Part shown: piece after piece, positions 9,854-20,214 of the stretch
Numbering within the stretch: position 1 is the first letter of the stretch
Layout of the letters: each line of letters starts with the position of its first letter
Assembly: GCA_002077065.1 (NCBI GenBank)
Contig: NAJO01000029.1
Span: 186,001 to 250,000, forward strand
Length of the DNA stretch: 64,000 nt
Direction: 5' to 3'
From: Cryoendolithus antarcticus
Taxonomy: Eukaryota > Ascomycota > Dothideomycetes > Cladosporiales > Cladosporiaceae
Notes under the pieces: model-generated
The model's database searches: none
The model's input: only the letters and a program-made list of their open reading frames with translations
Told to the model about the DNA's origin: nothing
Program-made: the position numbers and the translations under genes

Positions 9854-10211
9854 CATGCACTGCTTTCGCCGCTTCCGTCACACTTTGCACTTCCACTTTC
9901 TCGTCTTGAAGAGCGTCTGAGAATGCGTCGTATCGCAAGGCTGTGTGCAGCTACCACGCGAGCACGATGGGCTGCATTGGGTGCTGCTTGATGGGTCCGT
10001 ACAACCTGAGGTATCTTCATGCATGTCTTCGACTTCTTCGAGGTACCGCGATGTCATCTATCGCAGGCGCATAAGACCAGCCTTGTGAATGCACGCATCG
10101 ACGCAGATGACCTTGTATATCATTGCATTTGCCGTGGCTAGCTGGTACACGACCGTGTTCTTCAGTCCTGTCATACTAGAATGTCGTGGTGACGGAAGGT
10201 GCAACATAGCA
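9854..10211. other. Spacer between the tandem F-box-like paralogues
   Basis: About 358 bp. It includes an in-frame upstream ATG at 10089 for the second paralogue, which would add a hydrophobic 41-residue leader; I treat this as untranslated. Confidence 0.3.
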
Positions 10212-10973
10212 ATGTCCCCGTCCGGCGACGCATCCTCTAATGCAACAAACGAACTGAGTGAGCAGTCAGCCGTCTTCCGCTTCACTGACCTTAGCGCGGA
10301 GCTACGAGACATCCTATATGGCTTCTACGTCGAAGACACCAAACTGGATGGCACAACGATAGCGCTGCCGACTCCAGAAATCAAACGACCGTCCTTCAAT
10401 CTAGTGCTCGCCTCTCATCGCACCTGTGCAGAAGCACTCAGCTTCTGGAGATCCGCGAATCGCAGCTTTTGGCAGTGTCACAGATTCTGTCTGGGCCACG
10501 ACATCCTGCCCGGTCCCGAAATCCTCGATGGCGAAAGTGTCGTCTCCCGGCCTGGGTTGAAGAAGACTGTCATCGGAAACATCGATAGGGAAAGCTTTCA
10601 GATCAGTGACGTAACTCCTCTCGGCGATCTCATCAGGCCACTGAAGCGAGGCTTGTCCTCGCGTCCGGCAGCCACCATCATTATCTGGGAAGCCGTCGAT
10701 CGAGACCGTACAAAGGATGCAGATGACTGGAAGCGTGCCGCCGAGCAGTACAATCGCACCCACGGGTTCACTCATGGAGATTATCGATGGGCTAGGAGGA
10801 CGCATACGATCGTGGTTGTTAGTCGGATGACCATGATCGAGGGACTGACGTCGTATCTGCAGTTCCTGGAGCGGGATCGAAATATGATATATTGCTTTGG
10901 CGGAGAGAGGAGGCAGGAGCCTGACTGGTCGGAGGCCGGAGATGTCTTCATGATCGAGGGGAGCCGTGGCTGA
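10212..10973 (+). CDS. F-box-like protein, tandem paralogue 2
   Basis: A 253-residue product if started at ATG 10212 (MSPSGDASSN); starting at ATG 10089 would give 294 residues with a hydrophobic leader. The later ATG is preferred because it puts the F-box-like segment (FRFTDLSAELRDILYGFY) near the N-terminus as in the upstream paralogue. Shared landmarks are NLVLASHRTCAEAL, IIIWEAVDRDR and YRWARRTHTIVVVSRMTMIEGL. Identity to paralogue 1 looks modest (roughly a quarter to a third by eye), so the duplication is not recent. Its stop is only 49 bp from the stop of the convergent phosphoesterase gene. Confidence 0.65.
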   Translation: MSPSGDASSNATNELSEQSAVFRFTDLSAELRDILYGFYVEDTKLDGTTIALPTPEIKRPSFNLVLASHRTCAEALSFWRSANRSFWQCHRFCLGHDILPGPEILDGESVVSRPGLKKTVIGNIDRESFQISDVTPLGDLIRPLKRGLSSRPAATIIIWEAVDRDRTKDADDWKRAAEQYNRTHGFTHGDYRWARRTHTIVVVSRMTMIEGLTSYLQFLERDRNMIYCFGGERRQEPDWSEAGDVFMIEGSRG

Positions 10974-11022
10974 GCACTCAGGTAGCACAGGCTCTGGGCA
11001 GGGAATAATCGGTAGAGCGAAT

Positions 11023-12496
11023 CTATTCCACGATGCCCCTCCAGCCGTGTCGTCCCACGAACCCTTGCACGCCTTCATCTTCCATGATGTCGCCGGCCAG
11101 CCTGCCTGTGATTACACTGCACTCCACATCACGGCCAAGCACGTGGAAGGGCTCCCAGTCGCCCGTCCAACTCTCCTTGTCAAGAATGCTAGTGGAGCGC
11201 CGGAAGCCAGAGTTCGGGCGGTCGAGCGTGAGAAACCAGTGTCGTTGGTGTACAGAGCCAATGGTATTTGTAGCCCCAGGATAGGCGTTTGTGGCTCGTA
11301 TGTATTCAGGGTCAGTGTCGTTCTCAGGGTCTGACGCCACGGCTGCTTGATTGGCTTGCTGCGACTCGTATGTGTCCTCGACTTGCGCAGTGCCGGGCTT
11401 TTCCGTAAGGCCATCATCGCTATCCGTCTCGATGTTGCGTGTCACTTTCTTCCTGACTGACTTCGCGTCGATGCGACGGCGTTTGTGCTTCGATTTGTCG
11501 GGTTGTCGCTCTCGATTGTTCGCAGAAGGTAGACGAAGATTGACTGTATACTGCGGCGGTAGTCTTGTGCCATGTAGACGAAGTCGAATGTGCCGAGCGC
11601 GGAAGCTGGCGCTCAGCTTCTTGCTAGCACTACGGCTGTCGGAGTCGGATTTGGAGCAGTCCGAAGTTTCATCGTCTGTAGCGGCTTGTCGCCGCACTTT
11701 GCGCGATGGCAGCACTTCGTATTCGCCAGTATCCCAAATCAGCAGTGAGCCTGTGGCGTGCGATGCGGACTCTATGAGGTTGTTCTGGTCAAGTCAGTGG
11801 TGTGGCCGGAACTCTTGTCGAGGTCACATGTGGGAGTGTCTGCAGAGAGTCCAGCCGGCGAATTTCTCCCCTCAACTTGACCGCAGCCGGGTACGGCTTC
11901 AGGTAGGCATTTCACCATGACACACACCGGAAAGCTATAGCAGCGAACAGAAAATAGAACATAAAGAGACCTACCCATAGGTTATGCACCCTCGTCTCGA
12001 TCGCCATACGATTCGGCCGAATCGAATTGGCGTTCCCGGGCATGCCATACGGTACTGCCCAGCTCACGGCACTCGATTCGGAGAACTGCAATCTCAGATC
12101 ATAGTGTACGCCTTACCTTACGATCAGCACGGGCCATTGTCCAGGACATGTCACATCCGTACCTGAGACCGGATGGTCATGCTGATGTATCACGAAGTGA
12201 TGACCAAACGCGTGCTGATTGCGAGTGTAGAGTGCCCTGAAGTCTGAGATTGGCAGACGGGGAGTTGTAGGGATCGCAGGCCGAGTCGCACCCAACAAGT
12301 GATCGGCGAAGTACCTCAAGTGGTCGCGGATCCTAGCCTTTCCTGCTTCAATCGCAGCAGATCTAGGCTCGGTACTGTGTGGAGCGATTTGATCGCTGCT
12401 CTTCGTCTGTCGACTGTTCCCTGGTCTGTTTGCTCTGGACAATCCGCGCGTAGGCGGTGGCGATATGTCCCGTGAGAGTGACGATAATGTGTCCAT
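11023..12496 (-). CDS. Stand-alone LigD-type 3'-phosphoesterase domain protein
   Basis: Three exons on the minus strand: 12163-12496, 11975-12111, 11023-11784; 410 residues. Splicing of the 51 nt first intron joins HHFVIHQHDHPVSG to VHYDLRLQ, reconstituting the F-V-x-Q-x-H ... HYDLRL signature of the bacterial DNA ligase D phosphoesterase domain. Next come SWAVPYGMPG, RMAIETRVHNL and, across the 190 nt second intron, WNNLIESASHATGSLLIWDTGEYEVL, all in family order. In bacterial LigD this domain trims 3' phosphates and ribonucleotides during end joining. Here no ligase or polymerase domain is attached. A basic, low-complexity linker (KSKHKRRRIDAKSVRKK) suggests nuclear location, and a conserved tail (HWFLTLDRPNSGF ... 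GRDVECSVITGRLA) closes the protein. The substrate in fungi is not established. Confidence 0.82.
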
Positions 12497-13009
12497 TCTG
12501 CCGACCTCGCGTCCTGACGATTATGGGAGACTTGATAGCTAAAGTGGCCTTGGTCATGGGCGACTCCAGGGTGTCAACGCGAGCCAACAGGCCGTCCTGT
12601 CGGCATACAGGATTGTAACGTGAAAACCGCAGCCCGGTAGCTCCACACGTCTATATGGTGCTCAGGTACGGTTCGTTACTCCTCTCAATAGCAACCGCAA
12701 TTCGGGTGCTTTCTGTCGAAGAGCCTTATTCGTCAGGGTCGTTGTAAATGAGGAAATCGAACATGAATGTTCAAGGCGTGAACACTTGATTGGTGGTCCA
12801 AGCTCCTTCAACTTCGTTGCGGTGCCCTCGGAGGTCGCATGCATAAGATCGCTTGCGACAGGCACGTTCGTGTGTCCACTCCAACGACAAGCCTACCCTA
12901 AGCACCGTTTCTTACGTCCTACGAATTGCATTGTACCATCAGACTTGGACAAAGATCAGCGATCGGCTTTCATTGACTCCTGGATCGACGCCTCGAGACA
13001 GCCTCTACG
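12497..13009. other. Divergent intergenic region, phosphoesterase / TIM10
   Basis: About 513 bp between divergent start codons; both promoters are expected here. No distinct element recognised. Confidence 0.3.
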
Positions 13010-13367
13010 ATGTCTTTCCTCTTCAACTCCAACCGGCCCCAGCCTTCGTCGCAAGAGAAGATCGCAGCAGCAGAAGCAGAGATCGAGATGGTCTCCAACA
13101 TGTTCAACCAGTGTGTTCGCTCCAAGTCACTCGCAAATCCATTTCACTCCATCTAACCTTGCCCGAAGATTAGTAGACACATGCACCAAAAAATGCATTC
13201 CTCCCACGTACCGCGAAGGCGACCTCAACAAAGGCGAGTCCGTCTGCCTCGATCGATGCGTCTCGAAATTCTTTGAAGTGAACGTTAAGGTGTCCGAGAA
13301 GATGCAAGGAGAGGCAGCAGCCAAGCAGGGCGGCGCTGTTGGGGGTGGAGGGATGTTTGGATCTTAG
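13010..13367 (+). CDS. TIM10: Mitochondrial import small Tim chaperone Tim10
   Basis: Exons 13010-13110 and 13169-13367, 99 residues; the 58 nt intron runs GTGTGT...GAAG with CTAAC branch site, and splicing gives MFNQLVDTC. The twin CX3C motif is complete: CTKKC and CLDRC separated by 16 residues ([16 protein letters not shown]), the Tim10 spacing and wording. The Tim9-Tim10 hexamer guides hydrophobic precursors through the intermembrane space to TIM22 and SAM. Length is slightly above the usual 90-93 because of a Gly/Ala-rich end ([12 protein letters not shown]). It is short enough to be missed without splicing. With Cmc1 it is the second intermembrane-space cysteine protein of the window. 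Confidence 0.93.
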
Positions 13368-13834
13368 AAGGACGACGTTAGGAGTTCGGATGGGGGATGG
13401 TTCGCTTGAGATGATCACTGAGGCGGGCTATTGTAAGAGTAGGGTGCGGGCATGTCTAGATTCGACGGGACGGAAGATTGATCACGATGAGTCTATTGCA
13501 TGGATTGTACCAAAGATGCACATGACAGTATGCACATATACATCTGACGGGAGGTTGGCCAGAAGTTAGTGGAAGATGCTTGTAAAGGACGTAGGCTGCG
13601 TGGAGGCAGTCATACGGCCGAAGCAGGTGGCGCACAGCGAACGGACCGATACTGTGGATTGAGAGTCCTGCAGCTTATACTGATGGATGTACACACACAC
13701 TATACTCTCTGTCGATCGTGAAAGACTCATCAGCAGGCTTGCCAGCCGTACGCTGTTCCCCCAAACGCCATACCCAAGCCATGCGCTGCCGTGCCAGACA
13801 GTGATGTCACGAGCCCGTCCCAATGCCTCCCGTT
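13368..13834. other. Convergent intergenic region, TIM10 / small membrane protein
   Basis: About 467 bp between two facing stop codons; 3' UTRs only as far as I can see. Confidence 0.3.
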
Positions 13835-14337
13835 TCATGCCTTGTCCGTTGTCCTATGCCTGCGATCCGCTCGCTTTGGTAGTGTCCAAGGTACTGTGCA
13901 GATGACCTGGTCATATTATCAGCATTAAGCTTCTTTAATCTTCGCATCATAATACCACTCACCTCGCCCTCACAGTATCCCCAAACATACACGCCCAACC
14001 CTATCACATAGTACAGTGCCGCGTTTGTCCCTTGGTACATCAACATCGCACTCAGCGCTGCCAGCGGCAGCCACACCATCCGCACCCCAAGACTCCGTTG
14101 TAACCTCGTCCCCGCTACCCATTTCAAAGGCCACTCATACAGGAGCGTGACCAGCGCTAGCACCACATTGATCGTCTGTAGTATCGGATATGGCTTGACC
14201 GCATAGTCGAAGTTCTTTGTGAGGAAGTCGAAGAAGAACTTGGGCCAGAAGAAGGCTTCCAGACTTGCGAGAAGCTGGTATGAAGCAGCCGTGAGTATTA
14301 TGAGGCGGGCCCAGTGGTTCTTGATGAGTTTGCCCAT
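13835..14337 (-). CDS. Small polytopic membrane protein (DUF7727-like)
   Basis: Exons 13963-14337 and 13835-13906, 148 residues. It starts MGKLIKNHWARLIILTAASY and shows about four hydrophobic segments: residues 9-27, 50-65, 83-98 and 103-118. The 56 nt intron (GTGAGT...GACCAG) joins EGE to VICTVPWTLPKR, a C-terminus I recall from fungal members of this family. Without splicing the frame stays open and gives an unrelated 51-residue tail, so a naive reading would mis-end the protein. The frame is also open upstream of 14337, but the conserved MGKLIKNHWARL start decides. Function is unknown; I associate the family with DUF7727 from memory. Confidence 0.8.
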
Positions 14338-15483
14338 TTGCTGGAGGGCGAGGCAGCACTGGCGGCTATTGTCGATTACTTCGTAGAGGGTGCATTGCTG
14401 GGTGCGCAATAAGATAGATGCTCGTGATGTCCAGTATTCGTACAAAGGATCCTTGGGCAATGAGGATGTTGCGCAAGACGATCGCAAAGGAGGGCAAGTA
14501 CAAGGACAACGACAGACAGAGCCGCGCGATCGTGGCCACCAAGTCTAGACGACGAGCACGAACGAAGCTAAGGCAATGCGTAGTGATGTGCCGTGCGCCA
14601 CCGAGCCGACGACAAGCAGCGAACGCTAGAAGAGAAATCGGAAAAGGAAGCGAATGTACTGACCGACTGGCTGGGCCAAGCAGCCGAAGCGCCCTTGGTG
14701 GCAGCCATGCGCGCGCAGAGATGTGAGTGTGGTGACGGCGGTGGAAGAGCTGTAAGCGCCCATATCGCAGCGAATGATGTGAGGTGCATGCAAGCACTTC
14801 ACTTGAGGTCGAAAGATGATTGGGCAGAGGAAAGGGTGGAGAAGAGCTGTTTTTGGAAGTCGCGATCTGAAATTGGAAGATGTTATCTCGTCGCGAAGTG
14901 CTTATGAAGGTCCTCAATGGATCTACACCTGGTCCAAATGGGAATGTATGTTGTCCCCTAAGATCTCCACGTTCAAGTATCAGCTTACAACATCAGACGA
15001 GGTCAATGAGAAATGCCTGAGAGATGGTCGAATGTGTATCTGAGCTAGCGGCTCGCGCCGTCCATGCAGGCACCCTTGCTGCATCTCACTTCACATCCAC
15101 TCGTTCGCGAAGGATGACTTGGGCGCTTCCGACAGGTCAACTCTTATGCGGTCGAGACTTGCGCGATATGCATCGCTGACTCGCTCACCCGGAATATTCC
15201 ATGCGATTGTAGACTCCAACATTCATCGCTCACGGTAGGTATCGATGCATAGAAACTGACTGATCGGAAACCCAAGTGGCAACCAAATAACCCCAATCAG
15301 CAGGACTGTCATATTGCTACGAGCTTCATCTCCTAGGACGCAGGCATCGCCCGCAGCTTCCTACTCTGGCTATTAACTCTAGATCTTTGTCCAAGCAATG
15401 GTGAGATAGCATTGTCATTGCGCGCGCTAGAGTCGCTCAGCCGGCGACTGCGATTTCATCAAGAGCGCCGACATAACAAGGCT
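14338..15483. other. Divergent intergenic region, membrane protein / noxA
   Basis: About 1.1 kb, long for this window and suited to the regulated noxA promoter. Short frames on both strands have no recognisable protein features. An ATG at 15398 directly followed by GTGAGA could be a mini first exon of noxA. Confidence 0.35.
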
Positions 15484-17201
15484 ATGGCGATTCAGACGAA
15501 GCAGCCATCATGGCTTGCAAAGCAGTTCACGTTCCGCAAGATCATGTTCTACACGCTTTTCCATGGCCTCCACATCTTCCTCTTCATCTACGGCTGGTAC
15601 AAACAAGTCTCGGATCAACGGTTGGCACCTCTCAACACTCTCAAATTCAGCGTCTGGTTCTCGCGAGGAGCAGGACTCTGCCTCAGTGTCGACACCATGA
15701 TCATCCTTCTGCCTATGTGCCGGAATCTTCTGCGGTACGTTCGGCCAAAGCTGAGGTTTCTGCCACTGGATGAGAGTCAGTGGTTTCATCGCCAAGTAGC
15801 CTACACGATGCTGTTCTGGACGGCTGTGCATGTCGGAGCGCATTATGTCAATTTCATCAATGTCGAGCGATCGCAAGTGCGCAAAGAGGCAGCGGTAGAG
15901 ATTCATTACATGCAGGCCGGCGGCATCACTGGTCATGTTATGCTACTGTGCATGCTCCTCATGTACACGACTGCGCATGCCAAGATTAGACAACAGAGCT
16001 ACGAGACGTTCTGGTACACGCATCATCTGTTTGTCCCGTTCCTGCTAGCATTGTACACGCATGCGACAGGCTGCTTTGTGCGGGACTCGGTGCAGCCGTA
16101 CTCGCCCTTCGCTGGCAATCCGTTCTGGAACCACTGCATTGGGTATCAAGGCTGGCGCTGGGAGCTCATTGGTGGCACAATTTACCTATGCGAGCGCGTG
16201 TATCGTGAGTTGCGCTCGCGGCGGCATACAGAGATTGTAAAGATTGTGCGCCACCCTTACGGTCAGTGTCTGAACATCCGCTTTGACCTCACTCATGCTG
16301 ACATTCGACAGACGCTGTGGAGCTGCAGTTCCGCAAGCCTAGTATGCGCTACAAAGCCGGCCAATGGCTCTTCATCAACGTCCCTTCAGTCTCAGCCCAC
16401 CAATGGCACCCCTTCACGATCACATCATGCCCGTTCGATCCGTACATTAGCATTCACGTACGACAAGTGGGAGACTTCACTCGTGCGATGGCATCCGCGC
16501 TTGGTGCAGGTCCAGAACAACAGAAGCTTTATGACGAGCTAGACCCGATGGGCATGTACGAAGTTGCTCTCCAGAACGGCGAAGAGATGCCGCAGATCCG
16601 CATAGATGGGCCTTATGGCGCGCCAGCAGAGGATGTGTTCGAAAATGAAGTCGCTGTACTGATAGGTACTGGTATTGGTGTGACCCCTTGGGCGGCTATA
16701 CTCAAGAACATATGGCACATGAGGCTCAGTCCAAATCCGCCGAAGCGCTTGCGAAGAGTGGAGTTCATCTGGGTCTGCAGAGACACGACGTCTTTCGAGT
16801 GGTTTCAGGCGCTGCTCTCATCGCTCGAGGCGCAGAGCCTGAGCATGACAGGGCCTGGAGCTGAGCAGGAGTTCCTTCGAATTCATACATATCTTACACA
16901 GCGGATGGACATCGACACAGCGCAGAATATCGTGCTGAACTCTGTCGGCACTGACAAAGATCCATTGACGGAGCTATCGTCAAGAACGAACTTCGGGCGG
17001 CCAGATTTTCAGAAGCTACTGGTAGGCATGAGGGAGGGCATACTAAATCAGAGCTACCTGCCCGGGTTGAGTAGAGGCGGGAAGACGGACGTCGGTGTCT
17101 ATTTCTGTGGACCAAACGTTGCTGCTCGGGACATCAAGAAAGCTTGCAAGGAGGCTGATGGAGACGGCGTCAAGTTCAAGTTCTGGAAAGAGCATTTCTA
17201 G
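15484..17201 (+). CDS. noxA: NADPH oxidase NoxA
   Basis: Exons 15484-16261 and 16312-17201, 555 residues; the 50 nt intron (GTCAGT...CGACAG) restores HPYDAVELQF. NoxA carries electrons from NADPH via FAD and two hemes to oxygen, making superoxide used in fungal sexual development, hyphal fusion and, in pathogens, infection structures. Heme-ligand histidines are visible at 102 and 116 (HRQVAYTMLFWTAVH) and at the FWYTHHLF...YTH pair (180/181 and 193). The FAD motif HPFTITSCP and NADPH motifs DGPYGAPAED, GTGIGVTPWA and YFCGPN are present, and the protein ends FWKEHF as is normal for NoxA. There is no N-terminal EF-hand or NoxB-type extension. Start 15484 (MAIQTKQPSW) is the first in-frame ATG of the open frame. 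Confidence 0.95.
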
Positions 17202-18153
17202 AGTGTTCAAACCACTGACCGGCCAAGCATGGCATTTGAGCGATGGTCGCGCGGATTCATGCGAGAGATGACGGGATGATGGCCGGCTGCGAGCCAAACT
17301 CGATCAGTAGCGTTGTCGCCGGACGTCATAGTAGCTTTTCAAGAATAACAGATTGCTATGTCCCGAGCTTCAGCGAGTGATTGGCGAAATGACTGCTGTC
17401 AAGTCCATAGGTTGCATCCTCTCTTTGCCAAGCTATACCTGTTGCCCATTCGCAGATGTGATGTCTCAGAACGCGCTGCGGTCATTCCCACGCAGACTGC
17501 GTATGCTCGAAAGCAAATAGCATAGGACTGTCATCATTCTTTCATATGTTCTTCTACACCAGCACGCTTCGCCCGAACCGAGAACTTCGTGACAACCTCG
17601 TGCTCACGACAGGCACATGGCACAGCAACCTTGCAATGCGATCCCCCAGTATACCTATGCATTGATGCCTGTTCACCACCAGGCGCGAGCATAGCATGGT
17701 ACTGTTCCCCAAAAAAAACATTAGCGAACCAGCTACGTGACGAAGTTGACACACATTGTAGCAGATATGGGGTATGCTAGTGCCAAGCTAGCGACGGTGC
17801 TAGCGTTCATTGCAGTTGTGATTCCTCAGTAGATCACTCATCGACAGCGGCCCGAGGGTGTCCTCCAAGCATCGCCAATCTTCGACATCAGGCGGCTTTG
17901 CAATCATCCAGCCGCGTCTGCGGGTGACTTACTAAGCTAGGTAGTACGTCCCGGCCGATCTGACTGTATGTCGAACCACCTGGACCTGCGTTATAAGGAC
18001 GGGCGTATCTGCCGCTGAGAGCCATGACAGCCCTAGCAACACTATAGACTAGGTCGCATTCTCACTAAGGCTGCCTACTCCCGCACGTTCTAGATTGTAT
18101 ACTGGATCATTGCGGAGAATTTCGCTTCGTTCGCCTTCATCACATTTCCAGCA
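17202..18153. other. Intergenic region, noxA / GFA protein
   Basis: About 950 bp holding the noxA 3' UTR and the promoter of the next gene. I see no supported coding segment. Confidence 0.3.
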
Positions 18154-18815
18154 ATGGTGCACACCGAAGCCAAGTGCCTTTGTGGTGCTAGCCGCATCTC
18201 GTGGGACGCAGAGCCAAGCTTCAAGGTGCCTCATCTCTTATACAGCCCCGACAGTCTAGTCACTAGTCGCTGACCTTGTGCCGCGTCAGTTCAGATGCCA
18301 TTGTACAGACGAGAACCACTTGGCTGGCAACGGTTTCAGTAACAATTACTACGTCGCCGACTTGGAGGAGTCGCTCAAAGTGCTCAAAACTGGCTTCAAG
18401 CATTGGACGCAGGTCGTTCTGAGCGGCAACGACATGACTAACCACTTCTGTGGCGAATGCGGCAGTCTGGTGTACCGAACCAGTTCTGGCTATCCAGGAT
18501 TTGCCTTGAAAGTTGGGAACATTGATGTAAGCAAACCGGGTGTCAAATGTGTCAGTGTGGCCGATTCCGTGCTGCTTTTTCCACTTGGACGCCTCACCTG
18601 GCCGAGCCTACTATCTACTAACTTGTCTCGATCAATCAAGAATCATATACTAACATTGGTCTGAATGGCAGGATGGCGGCAAGGTCAACAAAGATTACAT
18701 TCCGGACATCGAGATATTCACACGGAGTAGGGCGCCCTGGATCGCGCCTGTTGAGGGCGCGACGCAGGCAGAGGTGGATTTTACGAAAGAATTTCTGGCA
18801 AGGTACTTTGGCTAG
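18154..18815 (+). CDS. GFA/CENP-V domain zinc protein
   Basis: Three exons, 18154-18225, 18290-18526 and 18672-18815, 150 residues; the second intron has a perfect TACTAAC-type branch site 5' of TGGCAG. The family (glutathione-dependent formaldehyde-activating enzyme / CENP-V) binds zinc by cysteines. Here CLC (residues 8, 10) and CGEC (78, 81) form the structural site. The catalytic-site motif usually reads CxCxxC, but here it is CHCTDE (27, 29, then Glu at 32), so the third cysteine is replaced. Activity toward formaldehyde-glutathione adducts is therefore doubtful. Most fungal members have no proven substrate. The donor of intron 1 (GTGCCT) is weak, so the exon 1 boundary is the least certain part. 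Confidence 0.82.
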
Positions 18816-19357
18816 CGAATGATGTGCGAAATACTTGCCAGACCTGTCACTTGAGGAGTAGATTGTGATCTCATTTTCTTGACAGCTCTGATAATGGTAG
18901 TGCAGTATTATTACCTACGGTGTGTCTACCTACTTTATACAACTTGTTACCGCTATGTCCACATCTCCCCATAGGATTTGCGGGTGCTTGCATGGATTGC
19001 GGAGCATGGGGTCGTCAAGCAGCATAGCCAGAGAGGCGAGCAGCGAGGATCACCTGTACGTGGTGCCGGCTACAAGGCTCTCACTGCTTGGGCAATTTAG
19101 AGAGCCAAACTTTTGACAGCAAATGGAGAGAAGCGCGTACATAACAAACGGTGAACCGTTTTCACCTGTCACGGATTCGTGGGCATCTTGTCTCAGAACT
19201 CATTGTGATCATCTTCGAGCAGACTGTGTTAGTCGCAGAGCAGATAGTGTTATCATCGATCATCTCTTCATCCTTCACCATACCACCTCTACCAGATTGA
19301 GCACTTGTTGTGACCTCACAACTAGCAGACGCCGTCACCTGGCCTTGCAATTTAGCT
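18816..19357. other. Intergenic region, GFA / GPI-anchored protein
   Basis: About 542 bp without a supported gene. Confidence 0.3.
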
Positions 19358-20214
19358 ATGCGATCCTCTAAAGTCTACATTCTGTCTACCATCGCTACGA
19401 TGACACAGGCAAAGACTGATCTCTCTGGCTGCTCGAGCACCGACGTCTCTTCACTAGCGGGCGCGAGTATAGCATGGTCAAATGTCTCGAACAAGGATAG
19501 CAACGAATCTGCTAGCTAACGACGTGACAGGTATGTACCCAGCACGGGCGAGCTCTGTGAGTTCCTAGACTGTGGTGGTGGCAGAGCGCCTCCCAAGGTA
19601 GCCCATACACGACCTCTAGTAGAGATGAACAGCACTCTGACACATCGAAGACAACAGTGCCAGGATGTCCGCAGTACTCTGGCACGGATACATACTCGCC
19701 GTCCTACCTCGCAGGCTTTGGAGCACAGGCCACAGCCATAGCTCCAGCAACAGAAGTCACTACGCAGGCAGCAACTAATATTGTCACGAATTGCTTCACC
19801 GAGTGTGACACTGTGTCGACGACTATCAACTGGAGCGAGCTAGCGACAGACACTGCGACGTCAAGCTGGGATCTGTACACCACGTTCGTTGCTGACAGCA
19901 CTGCTACATCGTCCCCCAGCTTGACTGCAACGGAGACTGTCGTTGCAATGACTCCATCTATACAGATCACCTCTGCCATCGAGACACCAACGAGCAGTGC
20001 TACAGGCTCCTTAAGCTCCACCTCTGCGGCGGCATCAGCTGTCTCGTCGAATGCATCATCGGCAAGTTCTGCCGCGACTGCTGCGAGCGCGACCACGTCT
20101 GCAAGTGCTCAGACCACGATCAGTAGTGCGGCAGCGCCCTCGACCATGGCCGAGGTACTACGTAGCGGTGCTGGGTTACTCCTGGGTCTTGGAGCCGCCC
20201 TGGCGGTCGTGTGA
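19358..20214 (+). CDS. Secreted GPI-anchored serine-rich wall protein
   Basis: Three exons, 19358-19476, 19531-19597 and 19651-20214, 249 residues; introns of 54 and 53 nt. A signal-peptide-like start (MRSSKVYILSTIATMTQA) is followed by KTDLSGCSS. Splicing of intron 1 makes ASIAWYVPSTGEL and exon 2 supplies CEFLDCGGGRAPPK, joined to TTVPGCPQYSGTDTYSPSYL. This cysteine-containing N-terminal block of about 100 residues recurs, as far as I remember, in fungal GPI proteins of unknown function. A Ser/Thr/Ala-rich stretch (about residues 150-225) and a hydrophobic end (GAGLLLGLGAALAVV) preceded by small residues indicate a GPI anchor and wall or membrane attachment. The signal peptide core is weak, which is the main doubt. 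Confidence 0.8.

Noticed and set aside
14568..14789. A 73-codon frame with a hydrophobic start upstream of the small membrane protein
   Set aside because: The hydrophobic start is not followed by a plausible mature protein; more likely 5' leader sequence.
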